From positions 1 through 64,000 of the forward strand of contig CAZNYW010000006.1 of NCBI GenBank assembly GCA_964577375.1: a DNA stretch of 64,000 nt, written 5' to 3'. Origin of the DNA: DATKUC01 sp964577375. GTDB lineage: Bacteria > Spirochaetota > Spirochaetia > DSM-27196 > DATKUC01. Shown here in pieces: positions 25,572-35,795 of the stretch (position 1 is the first letter of the stretch; each line of letters starts with the position of its first letter). The notes under the pieces are model-generated. The model ran no database searches. It was not told the origin of the DNA and saw only the letters and a program-made list of their open reading frames with translations. A program made the translations under genes and the position numbers.

Positions 25572-26360
25572 TTGCTCAAACGCGTTAAAGGTCAAAAAAT
25601 ACGGCTCGAGGGTTTCAACAATCTCACCAAGGCCCTCAGCTTCAACATATACGATATCTGCTACGCGAAGTCACAGGAATCACAGATCGAGTATCTCGAA
25701 TATGTCGACGAGGAGTACAATTCCGGAGTACTGCAGAACATCATCGAAGAGGTCACCAACATCGTCGATGCGAAGCTTCTCCACATCTCCACGCAGGACT
25801 ACGAGCCAAGAGGCGCAAGTGTAACGGCGCTCATTGCCGAAGGTGAAATGCACCTGCCGCCCGGCCAGCCTGCCATGCAGCAGACTCTCGTTGGACATCT
25901 GAACAAAAGCCACATAACGGCACACACCTACCCGGAGCTCGATCCGTCAACGGGAATCGCAACGTTCCGGGTAGACATCGATGTTTCGACCTGCGGGATG
26001 ATTTCGCCTCTTCGCGCACTGCACTACCTGATCAACAGCTTCGATTCCGACGTCGTGCTTATCGACTACCGGGTCCGTGGATTCACCAGGGATTCAAAAG
26101 GCATGAAGCACTACATCGACCACGACATTACGTCGATCCAGGACTACATTTCCGACGACGTCCTCTCCAAATACATCTCCTACGACATCAACATCATCTC
26201 GGACAATATGTTCCACACCAAGATGCGCAAGAAGGATTTCAAAATGAGCGAGTACCTTTTCGGGCCCGAGGCGGAGAAGGTGCAGGGAAAAGAGCGTAAA
26301 CGCATCAAAGAGGTGCTGAAGAAAGAGATGCAGGAGATCTTCGAGTGCCACAACTTCTAG
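25572..26360 (+). CDS. speD: S-adenosylmethionine decarboxylase proenzyme
   Basis: 262 aa of the large E. coli type. It supplies decarboxylated SAM for spermidine. The autocleavage site LNKSHITAHTYPE (near residue 110) contains the Ser that becomes the pyruvoyl group. LEGFNNLTKALSFNIYDICY and VRGFTRDSKGMKHYIDHDI match the family closely. The start is TTG at 25572, after GGGGAT; earlier starts would lie in the promoter. speE follows after 22 nt. Confidence 0.92.
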   Translation: MLKRVKGQKIRLEGFNNLTKALSFNIYDICYAKSQESQIEYLEYVDEEYNSGVLQNIIEEVTNIVDAKLLHISTQDYEPRGASVTALIAEGEMHLPPGQPAMQQTLVGHLNKSHITAHTYPELDPSTGIATFRVDIDVSTCGMISPLRALHYLINSFDSDVVLIDYRVRGFTRDSKGMKHYIDHDITSIQDYISDDVLSKYISYDINIISDNMFHTKMRKKDFKMSEYLFGPEAEKVQGKERKRIKEVLKKEMQEIFECHNF

Positions 26361-26382
26361 GAAGACCGGGGAATACGCGCTG

Positions 26383-27300
26383 ATGCCGGGCGACAGGCGG
26401 ATCTTTCGCGAGTGGCTCAACGGATCTGTCGGCTTCTTCTACGCCATAAACCGGAGCCTGTACACCGGGAGAACGCGGTTTCAGGAGCTGGAGCTCGTGG
26501 ACACCGACGAGTTCGGAAAGGTGCTGCTTCTCGACCGGATCACGCAGGTGGCCGAAAAGAACGAGTGGCAGTATCACGAGCCGATGGTGCACCTTCCCAT
26601 GCTGAGCCACCCCGAGCCGGAAAGGGTGCTCGTCATCGGGGGCGGCGACGGAGGAATTCTCCGGGAGGTCCTGAGGCACCCGACGGTCACTTCGGTCGAC
26701 TTTGCAGAGCTCGACGAGGAGGTGATCAGCTTTTCGAAGCAGTATCTGCCGGACATTTCGGCGGGTGCCTTCGATGATCCGCGGGTTCACACCCACATCA
26801 CCGACGGTCGGGCCTTCGTAGAGTCGCAGAAGGCCAGATACGATGTGGTCATCATGGACATGACCGATCCTGAAGGGCCCTCGGAAATGCTCTACACCCG
26901 CGAGTTCTTTGCGCACGTTGCCGAAAGCCTCCGGGACGAACGTGGTCTGTTTGCTATGCACAGCGAAAGCCCGGTCGTGCGCCCGATCGCCTACCAGTGC
27001 ATCCGGAAGACCCTGTCCACGACATTCACCGAAGTGCACAGCCTCTACACCTTCGTCGAGATGTATGCGACGCTCTGGTCGGTCACCGTCGCCTCGCAGC
27101 GGACCGATCCGTCAGCCCTCAGCGGCGACGAGATAGCCGGCAGAATGAAGAGCCGCCGCCTCTCCGGGCTACACCTGATCGACCCGGGCACCTGGCACGC
27201 GCTTCTGGCGGTACCTCCCTACATCGCGGAGCTCTCCGGCGCGGACGTCGCGGTAATTACCGACGCGGTCCACCGGTTTCCCGACAACTTTGCGCGGTAA
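26383..27300 (+). CDS. speE: Spermidine synthase (polyamine aminopropyltransferase)
   Basis: 305 aa. It transfers the aminopropyl group of decarboxylated SAM to putrescine. VLVIGGGDGGILREVLRH is the SAM-binding loop and DMTDPEGPSEMLY the catalytic Asp region. QYHEPMVHLPMLSHP is typical. It forms an operon with speD. No gene for making putrescine is in the window. Confidence 0.93.
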   Translation: MPGDRRIFREWLNGSVGFFYAINRSLYTGRTRFQELELVDTDEFGKVLLLDRITQVAEKNEWQYHEPMVHLPMLSHPEPERVLVIGGGDGGILREVLRHPTVTSVDFAELDEEVISFSKQYLPDISAGAFDDPRVHTHITDGRAFVESQKARYDVVIMDMTDPEGPSEMLYTREFFAHVAESLRDERGLFAMHSESPVVRPIAYQCIRKTLSTTFTEVHSLYTFVEMYATLWSVTVASQRTDPSALSGDEIAGRMKSRRLSGLHLIDPGTWHALLAVPPYIAELSGADVAVITDAVHRFPDNFAR

Positions 27301-27309
27301 AGTTGCGCC

Positions 27310-27338
27310 TTGACCCTCGCAGGTCACTTCTCTATCAT
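27310..27338 (+). promoter_or_regulatory. Promoter of fabH
   Basis: TTGACC (27310-27315), 17 nt, TATCAT (27333-27338). It shows that fabH is not simply the third gene of the spe operon. Confidence 0.7.
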
Positions 27339-27367
27339 GAGGACCCAGCCCCAGACAGGAGCGGTAT

Positions 27368-28351
27368 TTGGAAGCAGCAATTCGGTCCGTCGGTTCGTAC
27401 GTTCCCCCCAGACGAATGACAAATGATGAGCTCGCTCACATGGTCGATACCTCCGACGAATGGATCGTCTCTCATACAGGAATCAAGTCGCGGCACATCG
27501 CTGCGGATAACGAAGCTGCCAGCGACCTCGCGGTGGAAGCGTGCACGCGCGCGCTCGACCTGTCGAAGACCGCGGCCGACGACATCGACTTCATCATCCT
27601 CGCAACTTCAACCCCGGACTTTCCCGGCCTTCCCTCCACCGCCTGCGTCGTGCAGGACCGGCTTGGCTGTGCGAATGCCGCGGCGATGGACGTGATTGCC
27701 GCCTGCACCGGGTTCATCTATGCCCTGGAAACGGCCCGCGCCTTCATCAAGTCCGGCTCGGCCCGAAAGATTCTCGTCGTAGGTTCCGAAGTGTACAGCA
27801 AGATAATCAACTGGGAGGATCGGAATACCTGCGTTCTGTTCGGGGACGGCGCGGGCGCCGCGGTGGTCTCGGCGGTAGAAGACGGCGAGAACCACATCAT
27901 GGACTCCTACCTGCGCTCGAAGGGATCCGGGGCGGAGAGCCTCTACCGCTGCGCCGGAGGCTCGCGCAACCCCTTCGGGGCCGGCGCGACCGCTCCTGCC
28001 GATCTCTACCTTTCCATGGACGGCCGTCGCGTCTACGTCTTTGCCGTTCAGGCTATCATCGAGACCATCCAGGTGCTCCTGGATCGCAACGGCCTCCGCA
28101 TTGACGACCTCGACTGGATCATCCCGCATCAGGCGAACGTCCGCATTCTCGAAGCCGCGTGCAAAAGGGCCGGCTGGCCACAGGAAAAGTTCTTTGTGAA
28201 CATCGCGGAGTACGCCAACACCTCCGCTGCCTCCATCCCGATGGCGATGCGGGAGATGGAGCAGAAGGAGCTGATCCGGCGTGGACAGCTGATTCTGACG
28301 GTCGGCTTCGGATCGGGTCTCACCTACGGCGGAAATCTCCTTCGCTGGTGA
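27368..28351 (+). CDS. fabH: Beta-ketoacyl-ACP synthase III
   Basis: 327 aa, starting fatty-acid synthesis from acyl-CoA and malonyl-ACP. The catalytic residues are Cys in AACTGFIYAL (near 114), His in IPHQANVRI (near 250) and Asn in AEYANTSAASIP (near 280). The TTG start at 27368 has AGGAG at 6 nt. fabG and fabF lie 14 kb away under separate control. Confidence 0.96.
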   Translation: MEAAIRSVGSYVPPRRMTNDELAHMVDTSDEWIVSHTGIKSRHIAADNEAASDLAVEACTRALDLSKTAADDIDFIILATSTPDFPGLPSTACVVQDRLGCANAAAMDVIAACTGFIYALETARAFIKSGSARKILVVGSEVYSKIINWEDRNTCVLFGDGAGAAVVSAVEDGENHIMDSYLRSKGSGAESLYRCAGGSRNPFGAGATAPADLYLSMDGRRVYVFAVQAIIETIQVLLDRNGLRIDDLDWIIPHQANVRILEAACKRAGWPQEKFFVNIAEYANTSAASIPMAMREMEQKELIRRGQLILTVGFGSGLTYGGNLLRW

Positions 28352-28357
28352 GCTCAG

Positions 28358-28375
28358 CCTCAGCGGCCGCTGAGG
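28358..28375. repeat. 18-bp perfect palindrome between convergent genes
   Basis: CCTCAGCGG-CCGCTGAGG. It lies between the fabH and beta-barrel gene ends. There is no T run on either side, so termination is uncertain. Confidence 0.5.
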
Positions 28376-28394
28376 CGGTCGCCACCCCGCCGAT

Positions 28395-29372
28395 TCACTG
28401 CCGCTGGTTTCCGGCAGATGTGTAGACGGGAAGAACCCACCGCAATCCTCCGGAAACGGTGAGGAAGCGGGACGTGTCGGGTATGACGTAGGTAAAATCT
28501 CCGGTCAGATCGTAGTCGATGCGCGCAACTATTCCCAGCGCGGAGCCTCCAAGGCCAAAGTAGAATCCGGCTTCGGCAACTGCGGAAACCACCACCCTGT
28601 TGAGAAACCCGTTATACCAGTCCGACGGAAGGGCGTGCTGGACGTCGTACCAGTCCCAGTAGCTGCCGCCCGCCGTTACCGCCACATTCAGCGCCGGGCC
28701 CGCCGCCAGGGTGAAGCTCAACCCCTGGTCTATGAGAAACCGGATCTTCGCCATTACCGGGACCTGCAGATAGAGTATGTTTTCACTGACCCACCAGTCG
28801 TTCGTCGGATCGCTGTCGGGCGGGTAGTTCGACTGGTAGTAGCGGCCCTTCTGCACCAGACTGAGCTGCGTTTCAAGCCAGAGCCACCCCGTCAGATTGC
28901 TCTCCGCGGTGACCGACGCCGTCCACGAGAAAATTCCCTTGTCGGCAGAATCTCCCGAGGAACCCGGAAACCACGTCTGGCTGTAGACGGTTCCATGCCC
29001 GTTGCTGTCGCCGGCGTTGAAACCGAGTCCGATGAAGACCAGCGAAAAGGGCCTCAGACCGGCGGCTCGCGCTGGTCGCGCGGAATTCGCTGCCGCAGGG
29101 CTGACATACTGGTAATCGATCGTGGTTCCTGCACCGCCTGCGGTCGGGTATGCATTGAAGAAATCGCCAAGCTCCTTCTCTCCCTGATCCGCGAAATGTG
29201 TCGCGAGCGATGTGAACGCATCGCGCGTCTCCTGGTGGTAGTTCGTGCGGATGAGGCTGACGTGATTCTTGAGATCCGCCTGAGCCAGTACCCGGGCGCT
29301 CGAGAAGACAAGGACGAAAAGAGCAAACAGCAGAAAAGCGTACGATCGAACGGATACAACACGCACAGACAT
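28395..29372 (-). CDS. Predicted outer-membrane beta-barrel protein
   Basis: 325 aa. The signal peptide AFLLFALFVLVFSSARVLAQ is followed by a short helical part and then many amphipathic strands with aromatic girdles (RPFSLVFIGLGFNAG, GWLWLETQLSLVQKGRYY, AEAGFYFGLGGSALGIVARIDYDLTGDF). The ATG at 29372 has GGAGG 6 nt before it. Related to OmpW/OmpA-like porin folds at best; function unknown. Confidence 0.7.
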   Translation of the reverse strand: MSVRVVSVRSYAFLLFALFVLVFSSARVLAQADLKNHVSLIRTNYHQETRDAFTSLATHFADQGEKELGDFFNAYPTAGGAGTTIDYQYVSPAAANSARPARAAGLRPFSLVFIGLGFNAGDSNGHGTVYSQTWFPGSSGDSADKGIFSWTASVTAESNLTGWLWLETQLSLVQKGRYYQSNYPPDSDPTNDWWVSENILYLQVPVMAKIRFLIDQGLSFTLAAGPALNVAVTAGGSYWDWYDVQHALPSDWYNGFLNRVVVSAVAEAGFYFGLGGSALGIVARIDYDLTGDFTYVIPDTSRFLTVSGGLRWVLPVYTSAGNQRQ

Positions 29373-29457
29373 GACGCACCTCCGGACAGAATCCGAGCCT
29401 CGCATGCAGCTCCAGCTCCGATGCATTCGATTCTTCATTGGTTGATGTATATGAGTA

Positions 29458-29486
29458 ACTATATATGCGAAATTCTAAATGTGCAA
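29458..29486 (-). promoter_or_regulatory. Probable promoter of the beta-barrel gene
   Basis: Minus strand TTGCAC (29486-29481), 17 nt, TATAGT (29463-29458), in an AT-rich patch. The leader is about 80 nt. Confidence 0.45.
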
Positions 29487-29511
29487 GCTGTTCCGGCGGA
29501 AATTCGCCGAT

Positions 29512-32500
29512 TCAAATCCCCGCACCGGGTGATTCAACTGCCGTTCCCCCGCGAAGATAGAAAAGAAGGGTTCTCACGGGGAGACCCCGCCCGCCTTCTT
29601 CGGCAAGGAGATCCGGTGCAGCTTCGCGATACAGCTCCAGCTGCACCGCGTATTCATCCGGGCGCATCATGCGGTCCGTCTTGAAGTCAACAACTACGAT
29701 TTCATCGGTGCGGCGTACGAGCAGGTCGATCTGCCCGTGGATCATCAATTCATGTGCGGCGTCCGTCCGGCGCATCACAAAGGGAACCTCGGTCTGCACC
29801 TCCACAGCGCCGTCGAGGACACCCCCTGCATCTCCACCAACAAAACTTTCGGCCAACCGCCATGCATCTTCGACAACGAGCGCGAGATCCGCGTTCGACA
29901 GTTGCTCGCTCAGGCCTGCAAGACCGAATTCACGAATCATGTTCGGGTCGACCTGATCCAACCGAACGAGCGTTCCCTCAATCCGCCGACGCAGGATGGC
30001 ATGGCAGAGCGTCCCGAAGGAGCTCTCGATCTTGCGCTCCTCGAGGATCGGATCACAGCTGACCGACGGGAGCGTCGTCGCCTCCTCTTCTTCAGATCGA
30101 ACTTTCGCGGCATTCAGTTCGGTTACCGTTGTTCGGGATCGCGCAAACGAGCGCTCGACCGTCTCAGCCGCGCGGTACAGCTCGATTGCGGCGGGAAGCT
30201 GCGGCACCGCGCTCCGGCCGCGCCTTCGGAAGAACTCCGCGCTGCGCACCTCGGGAATCTCTTCGGTTTCGAACCTGAAGCCTGGCGTTCCGTCGCTGAA
30301 GTTTTCGATTCCGCGCAGGAATATGTTCAGGAGCGCCGAGTCCGACCGTCGGTTGTTCTTGTGGTGAACGCCGGAGACGACGAGGTGAGACTGAGCCCGC
30401 GTCATCCCCACATAGAGCAGCCGCTTGAGCTCGGCAAGCTCACGGTCCTGCCTCTCGGACTTGCCCAGGCTGTAGAAGTAGTTGACCCGGCTGCTGGACG
30501 CCGCGGCACGCTCGCTGGGCATCAGATTGAAGGTGAGACCGTAGTGCGGATGCACGTAGAAGGGGCGGGACCCCACTCCCTCGGAGCGACCCGTGTTGCC
30601 GGTGTTCGCCAGTATTACCACCGGAAACTCAAGCCCTTTCGATTTGTGGATCGTCATTATCTGCACGCCGCGTACCTGTTCATGGAGCACTGTAAGCTCG
30701 GGAAGCTTCTCGTAGCGGCCGAGGTGCGGGCGAACCAGATCGAGGAACTCGGCAAGCGTGGATGCGCCGCTGCGTTCGGCAAGCGCGCAAAAATAGTCGA
30801 AGTACTCGAGGTAGGTGTGATACGCCGGATCGCGCAGCAGCGTGTATCGATAGCCGAAGTCGTACCAGAGAACGCGAAGGAGCTCGACGATGGGAACGCG
30901 GTCAGCCAGATCGCACAGTCGCCGGTACAGTCGGCAGCCCAGTTGGTACCGCGAATCGTCGGGGTCGTCGAGATCACAGTGCTCGAAGGGGCGGCGGTGA
31001 GTCAGAAGCACCCGTACAAGGCCGGCATCCGAAAGATGTACCAGAGGACTGCGAAGGAGAGCGGCGTAGGCGGTTCGGTCATAGGGGTAGACGACCAGCT
31101 GCAGTGCGGCGTAAAGATCGTTGAGCGGCGCCTCGAGGAACAGACTCCGGATTGTCTGAGAGGTATACGGAATGTCGAACACCCGCAACATGCGCTCGTA
31201 ACGGATCTGATTGCTTCCCGAGCGCAGCAGGATCGCGAAGTCATCGAAGGTGGCAGCTCTCTTCCTGCCACCGGCTTCCACCGTAAGTGTCCGGCCGCCG
31301 CGCACCGAGGAGTCGATGAACTTCGCGATCGCGTATGCCTCGGCATCGTCGCGATGAAGAAGCTCCGGATCCGCCGCGCGGTCCTCATCCGTATCGAAGG
31401 GGCGGTAGAGGAACCTGATTACCGGTTCGACGCTCTCGGGATTCTCTTCCCGCGATTCGAGCGGCTGGAACTCGGCCTCGAACGTGCGATCGGACGGCTC
31501 CATGATGGACGGGAACACAGCATTGAAGAATCGGATGAGCGAGGGGTGACTTCGGTAATTGGTGCGAAGGCTGAGGTAGCTTCCTCCGATTTCGCTGATT
31601 TCCGACGAAAGGCCCTTGAACACGCTCACATCGGCTCCGCGGAAGAGATAGATCGACTGCTTCTCGTCCCCGACGAAAAAGAGTTTTCCAGGCTCGAGCT
31701 CGGTCGCGGCCGGAATACCTCCCGCGCGGTTGTGCTCGGGTCGGGCCGAGAGCAGGAACAGCAGGTCACGTTGCAGCGAGTTGTTGTCCTGGAATTCGTC
31801 GATGAGAATGTGCGAGAAGCGCTCCTGGTAGTAGCGGCGCAGCTCGAGGTTGTCCCGTAGAATTGCGACCGCCATCCCCATCACGTCGGCAAACGAGAGC
31901 AGCGCCTGTTTCTGCTTTGCCCGGCGCAGCGTTGCCTCGAAGTCAGCGACAAGCTCAAAGAGCTCTCCTGTTTCGGGGAGCAGACGGATGCTTCCTACAA
32001 TTTCCTGCGCGGCGGCACAGAGGGGGCGGAGCTGCTGCACAATCTCTTTTGCGAGCACAAGGTCCCGTTTGGTCGACCGCCCGCCAAGGTTAATCCCGGA
32101 AGGTCCGCGCGCTTCCGCAGCTATGCTATCCAGATCACCGTCGCCAAGCCGCTCGGTCCAGTCGGACAGCCGTTCGAACCAGGCGAGGAGTTCCGCTGCT
32201 CTTTTGCCTGCGGAGGGATCGAGCGCGAGAGCGGCGTTCCGAAACTCGTTCACCTGCCGGTAGATCCGCTCCATTTCCTCGGTTAGCCGGCTCTCCTGGC
32301 TGTTGAGCATGGCGACAAAGTCGGTAGCGGCAGAAACGTGAAAAAAATCGAGCCCCAGCGGAAGCAGGCATTCCCGCCACACCTTCTCGAATCCGTTCTG
32401 TTCCACCAGTTCCACCAGTGCGCGATGGCGCCGGTTCACCAGCAGAAACTCCATCGCCACCTCTTCCACCAGAGCCGCGACTCGCTCCTCGTCGGTGGAA

Positions 32501-32862
32501 AAATCCGGCGGTATCCCGAACCGGGCGGCATCCGCGCGGGCGATCTGGCCGCAGAAACTGTCGAGGGTCGAGATCTGCGCGCGGTCGAACCGCGGAAGAT
32601 TCTCCGCGACCCGCGAATCCCGCTGGTCGGACAAAAGGCGGAGATAGATCCTCTCGTGCATCTCGGCCGCAGCCTTGCGCGTGAACGTGAGAGTAAGGAT
32701 AGTTTCCACGTCGGCCTTGCCCTCGCGGACCAGCCGAAGATAGCGCTCAGCGAGAACGGTGGTCTTGCCGGAGCCGGCTCCCGCGGACACGACTGCATTG
32801 ACGTCGATCCGGACCGCCGCCTCCTGGTCCCGATCCATCGTGTAGCCCGTTTCGCCGCTCAT
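29512..32862 (-). CDS. addA: AddA-type helicase-nuclease (RecB-like)
   Basis: 1116 aa. The UvrD-type helicase has Walker A SAGAGSGKTT near residue 30, TLTFTRKAAAEM, the DEFQD box (LIDEFQDNN), and later TIHKSKGLEFPVV and LLYVGMTRAQ. The C-terminal PD-(D/E)XK nuclease has GQIDLLV and VVDFKTDR. With AddB it processes double-strand breaks for RecA loading. The ATG at 32862 overlaps the addB stop (ATGA), so the subunits are translationally coupled. Confidence 0.92.
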   Translation of the reverse strand: MSGETGYTMDRDQEAAVRIDVNAVVSAGAGSGKTTVLAERYLRLVREGKADVETILTLTFTRKAAAEMHERIYLRLLSDQRDSRVAENLPRFDRAQISTLDSFCGQIARADAARFGIPPDFSTDEERVAALVEEVAMEFLLVNRRHRALVELVEQNGFEKVWRECLLPLGLDFFHVSAATDFVAMLNSQESRLTEEMERIYRQVNEFRNAALALDPSAGKRAAELLAWFERLSDWTERLGDGDLDSIAAEARGPSGINLGGRSTKRDLVLAKEIVQQLRPLCAAAQEIVGSIRLLPETGELFELVADFEATLRRAKQKQALLSFADVMGMAVAILRDNLELRRYYQERFSHILIDEFQDNNSLQRDLLFLLSARPEHNRAGGIPAATELEPGKLFFVGDEKQSIYLFRGADVSVFKGLSSEISEIGGSYLSLRTNYRSHPSLIRFFNAVFPSIMEPSDRTFEAEFQPLESREENPESVEPVIRFLYRPFDTDEDRAADPELLHRDDAEAYAIAKFIDSSVRGGRTLTVEAGGRKRAATFDDFAILLRSGSNQIRYERMLRVFDIPYTSQTIRSLFLEAPLNDLYAALQLVVYPYDRTAYAALLRSPLVHLSDAGLVRVLLTHRRPFEHCDLDDPDDSRYQLGCRLYRRLCDLADRVPIVELLRVLWYDFGYRYTLLRDPAYHTYLEYFDYFCALAERSGASTLAEFLDLVRPHLGRYEKLPELTVLHEQVRGVQIMTIHKSKGLEFPVVILANTGNTGRSEGVGSRPFYVHPHYGLTFNLMPSERAAASSSRVNYFYSLGKSERQDRELAELKRLLYVGMTRAQSHLVVSGVHHKNNRRSDSALLNIFLRGIENFSDGTPGFRFETEEIPEVRSAEFFRRRGRSAVPQLPAAIELYRAAETVERSFARSRTTVTELNAAKVRSEEEEATTLPSVSCDPILEERKIESSFGTLCHAILRRRIEGTLVRLDQVDPNMIREFGLAGLSEQLSNADLALVVEDAWRLAESFVGGDAGGVLDGAVEVQTEVPFVMRRTDAAHELMIHGQIDLLVRRTDEIVVVDFKTDRMMRPDEYAVQLELYREAAPDLLAEEGGRGLPVRTLLFYLRGGTAVESPGAGI

Positions 32863-35783
32863 GGCGTCCGCACCACGTACCGCGCGCGGCACACCGACCG
32901 CATCGGACAGCCGTTGCACCCCGATTCCGAGCCATCGGTTCCGACGGCGCGATAGTCTCCCGCGCGGATTCGCGCCGCCGTGCTTCCTACGATGTTCAGA
33001 ACGAGGCGCACAATTTCCTGCATTGCCTCCTCGTCCAGGATGCTTTCGCCGCCGGTACGGTCGAAAACCGGGACATACCGGCCCTGCTCTATTGAGTAGT
33101 ACGCAGCCCGGTCGAGATCTCGTCCCTTCGCCGCCGCAAGAACCGCATAGATCGGAATCTGAAGCACGCCGGCTTCGAGGCGGCTGTCCGCAGGGCTGCG
33201 CTCCCCCGCTTCCTCGCCGCCCGCATCGCCGTCGCTGTCCGCTGCAGGCTCGGCTCCGGCGAGAAGGCGGGCAAAGTCGGCCGGCCTCGGCGTTCGGTTC
33301 TTCTTGTAGTCGACCAGGGTGTAACCCGACCGGTCCGGATCTCGGGTGATTCTGTCGATCCGTCCGAACAGCTCTACCTGGTTCTCATCCAGGAAGGTGT
33401 CGTACCATCCTTCAGCCGACTCGAGCCGGTGACCCGGCGCAAAGCTGGTATCCGCATCGAGGAGAAGCGGAAGAAGACGATGCGCGGCGGACCGAAACAC
33501 CTCCGCAAGCGGCCTGAAGAGCGGCCGTCCGGCCGGCACCGGAACCTCACCGTCGGGTGACAGCCTGGCCGGCTCGAAGCGCCGATCGGTGACCCGGTCG
33601 ATGAGCGAATCGAGCAGGCTGCGGTATCGATCCGCCTCGCCGACGAGAAACTCGCCGGTCTGCTCTCCGATTGCGGTATACAGCTCCTCGAGGACCCGGT
33701 GGTACATATTGCCAAAGGCAGCAGCCCCGTAGTAGTCGAGCTCGAACGGCTGCTCGTCCACATCCAGTGCGTAGGCAAGACCATACGCGAAGGGACACTG
33801 TCTGAACCGCTCGAGGTGGGCCGCACTGAGCGCGAGATACCCGGCCCTCCTCCTGGAAAGCTGGCTGTCCGTCATCGCACCGCGCAGTGTCCCGTCGGTG
33901 ATCACCTCCCGCACGAAGTCGGCTCCGCGCGCCGCCAGGCCCGTGAAAGCCTGAAAGGAAATACCTTCCTGTTGTGCCGGATAGAGCCGCTTCGGAAAGA
34001 GGCCTGCATCGGCGAATGACCAGAACGCGGTCTCCGCGTGATAGGGGTCGGTGAGCCGCCCGCCCTCCTCCGCACGGGCGACCGACTGCGTCCTTACAAA
34101 ATAGCCCGACGCGAGCTGCGTTCCGGCGGTAGTCTCCCGTGCGTAGGTGACCGATACCTTCCTGCCGGAACGGACATACAATTCCATGAAAGGAGACGAA
34201 AGATCGCGGTCCTCGATAGCGAGCTTCCGCTTCTGGTCGTCCCGCAGGTAGGGATAGCGCGCGAACACCACCTGGGTCGCACCGTGCGACGCCCCTGCCA
34301 CGAAGTGGTATTCCGGGCACAGCCCGGCGGAAACGCGATACGGGTAGACTGAGACACCCTCTTCGGCGCTCCGCGGGACGTAGAGGTTCTCGGACATCGC
34401 GGAGGTCCATACCGCATAGGGATCGAGGTCGACCGGGAGCGACCGAAGGTCGGCCTCCGCAGCAACAAGGTCGGCAAGTACTTCCATGCAGGACTGAAAG
34501 GCAGGCAGGCTCTCCCCGTCCCATGCCCCGGTGTCGAGAAACTGCTCGAGAAAAGCGTATACCGCTTCGCGGAGCGACCGAAAGCTCTTCGCGTCGGATA
34601 TCCGGACGAGCGCGACCTTGAGCGCACGGTAGTAGCGGCGAAGCTCCCCCGCGCGCGTCGCCGGTGCAGCCTGGTCCGTATCTGCCCCGGAGGCTCGCGA
34701 GCTTTCGGACATGTCCGCTCCGGCGCGCGCAAACGCATCCAGCCAGCCGTCCTGCTCGGCGCCGCCGCGTTCGCGCCACGTTCTTGCCACATTCCACTCC
34801 ATCCCGAATCGAACCAGAGCTCGATTGCTCTCGGGCGACCGCCACGGAACGCCCTGGTTGAGACAGAGGCTCTTCAGTGAATCGACGCCGAACCCGCCTG
34901 CCGTCACGCGTCCCGGCTGAGAGAGAAACTGGCCGGGGGCGTAATCCGAGAGTGGTTTGCCTCCGCGGAAGATCAACGGAATCCGACGAAGGGTCGCTTC
35001 CCGTTCCAGAAACGGCCGGTATTCGCCGGGCGATGCGAGGGTTACCACGATGCGGGACGGATGCACACCGCCGTCAAGGAGGGCTTCGATCTGATCGAGG
35101 AGCTCGTCGGATTCCCGGACGCTGCTCTCGTATTCGAGCAGAGAAATCGAAGGGACTGCCTCCGCGTCGCCGACCACGGTTATCCGGGGAATGGACCGGA
35201 AGACCGCTGCGTATTGCGGAAAATCCTCGAGCACCTCGGAGAAGAAGATAAGATAGGATCGATCGACGACCGGCTGCTGCGCGTCGGTCCAGCCCGGTTC
35301 GAAGAGGTGGTAGCGATCGAGAAATCCGCGGTATTCATTGTAGAGAAGGGAAAGATCCCGCGCGAGGGAACCGTCCACGATGCCGGAGAGAGTCGATTCG
35401 CCCTGCCCGAAGAGCGTATGCAATCCGGGCAGCACCGAGCGGATATAGCGCTCGAAAGAAGAGCCGTTTTCGGCGAACTCGGGGTTCACGAGCCGCTCGA
35501 GAAAGGGAGTCTTTCGGTTCCGGGCAAGAAAGTCGGCAGCAAAAACTGTTCGGTACAGCCGGTTCGCCGGACGCCGGGTCTGATGCGCGCGGAACACGCG
35601 CTCCTTGAAGGTGTCCCACGAGATGAACCGGTCCGCCCGGACCGCGCGCCGCTCCTGAGCGCCTCTCAGATACTCGTCGCGCCGGAAGGCGGCGATGACC
35701 TCGGAGGGAAAGACAAACACCGGGCCGCTGCCCGCAGCATTGGCGGATATGATCTCGCTTATCGACCCGGAAGTGACAGGCAT
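32859..35783 (-). CDS. addB: AddB-type PD-(D/E)XK nuclease subunit
   Basis: 974 aa. The N-terminal helicase-like part lacks a Walker A motif, as expected for AddB. The C-terminal nuclease has ELFGRIDRITRD and TLVDYKKNR. Four Cys in the AddB pattern (one in RFRQCPFAY, three in CNGCPMRSVCRARY) should bind a 4Fe-4S cluster. The ATG at 35783 comes 12 nt after the -10 box without a ribosome site. The frame runs upstream of this but through the promoter. Confidence 0.88.
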   Translation of the reverse strand: MPVTSGSISEIISANAAGSGPVFVFPSEVIAAFRRDEYLRGAQERRAVRADRFISWDTFKERVFRAHQTRRPANRLYRTVFAADFLARNRKTPFLERLVNPEFAENGSSFERYIRSVLPGLHTLFGQGESTLSGIVDGSLARDLSLLYNEYRGFLDRYHLFEPGWTDAQQPVVDRSYLIFFSEVLEDFPQYAAVFRSIPRITVVGDAEAVPSISLLEYESSVRESDELLDQIEALLDGGVHPSRIVVTLASPGEYRPFLEREATLRRIPLIFRGGKPLSDYAPGQFLSQPGRVTAGGFGVDSLKSLCLNQGVPWRSPESNRALVRFGMEWNVARTWRERGGAEQDGWLDAFARAGADMSESSRASGADTDQAAPATRAGELRRYYRALKVALVRISDAKSFRSLREAVYAFLEQFLDTGAWDGESLPAFQSCMEVLADLVAAEADLRSLPVDLDPYAVWTSAMSENLYVPRSAEEGVSVYPYRVSAGLCPEYHFVAGASHGATQVVFARYPYLRDDQKRKLAIEDRDLSSPFMELYVRSGRKVSVTYARETTAGTQLASGYFVRTQSVARAEEGGRLTDPYHAETAFWSFADAGLFPKRLYPAQQEGISFQAFTGLAARGADFVREVITDGTLRGAMTDSQLSRRRAGYLALSAAHLERFRQCPFAYGLAYALDVDEQPFELDYYGAAAFGNMYHRVLEELYTAIGEQTGEFLVGEADRYRSLLDSLIDRVTDRRFEPARLSPDGEVPVPAGRPLFRPLAEVFRSAAHRLLPLLLDADTSFAPGHRLESAEGWYDTFLDENQVELFGRIDRITRDPDRSGYTLVDYKKNRTPRPADFARLLAGAEPAADSDGDAGGEEAGERSPADSRLEAGVLQIPIYAVLAAAKGRDLDRAAYYSIEQGRYVPVFDRTGGESILDEEAMQEIVRLVLNIVGSTAARIRAGDYRAVGTDGSESGCNGCPMRSVCRARYVVRTP

Positions 35784-35795
35784 TATCGAGTGAGC

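Noticed and set aside
25480..28351. speD-speE-fabH as one operon
   Set aside because: fabH has its own strong promoter at 27310-27338; read-through is possible but not needed.
29737..31860. A 707-codon open frame antisense to addA
   Set aside because: It is the GC-rich shadow of the AddA frame: no family motif, odd composition, and addA on the other strand has all helicase motifs.
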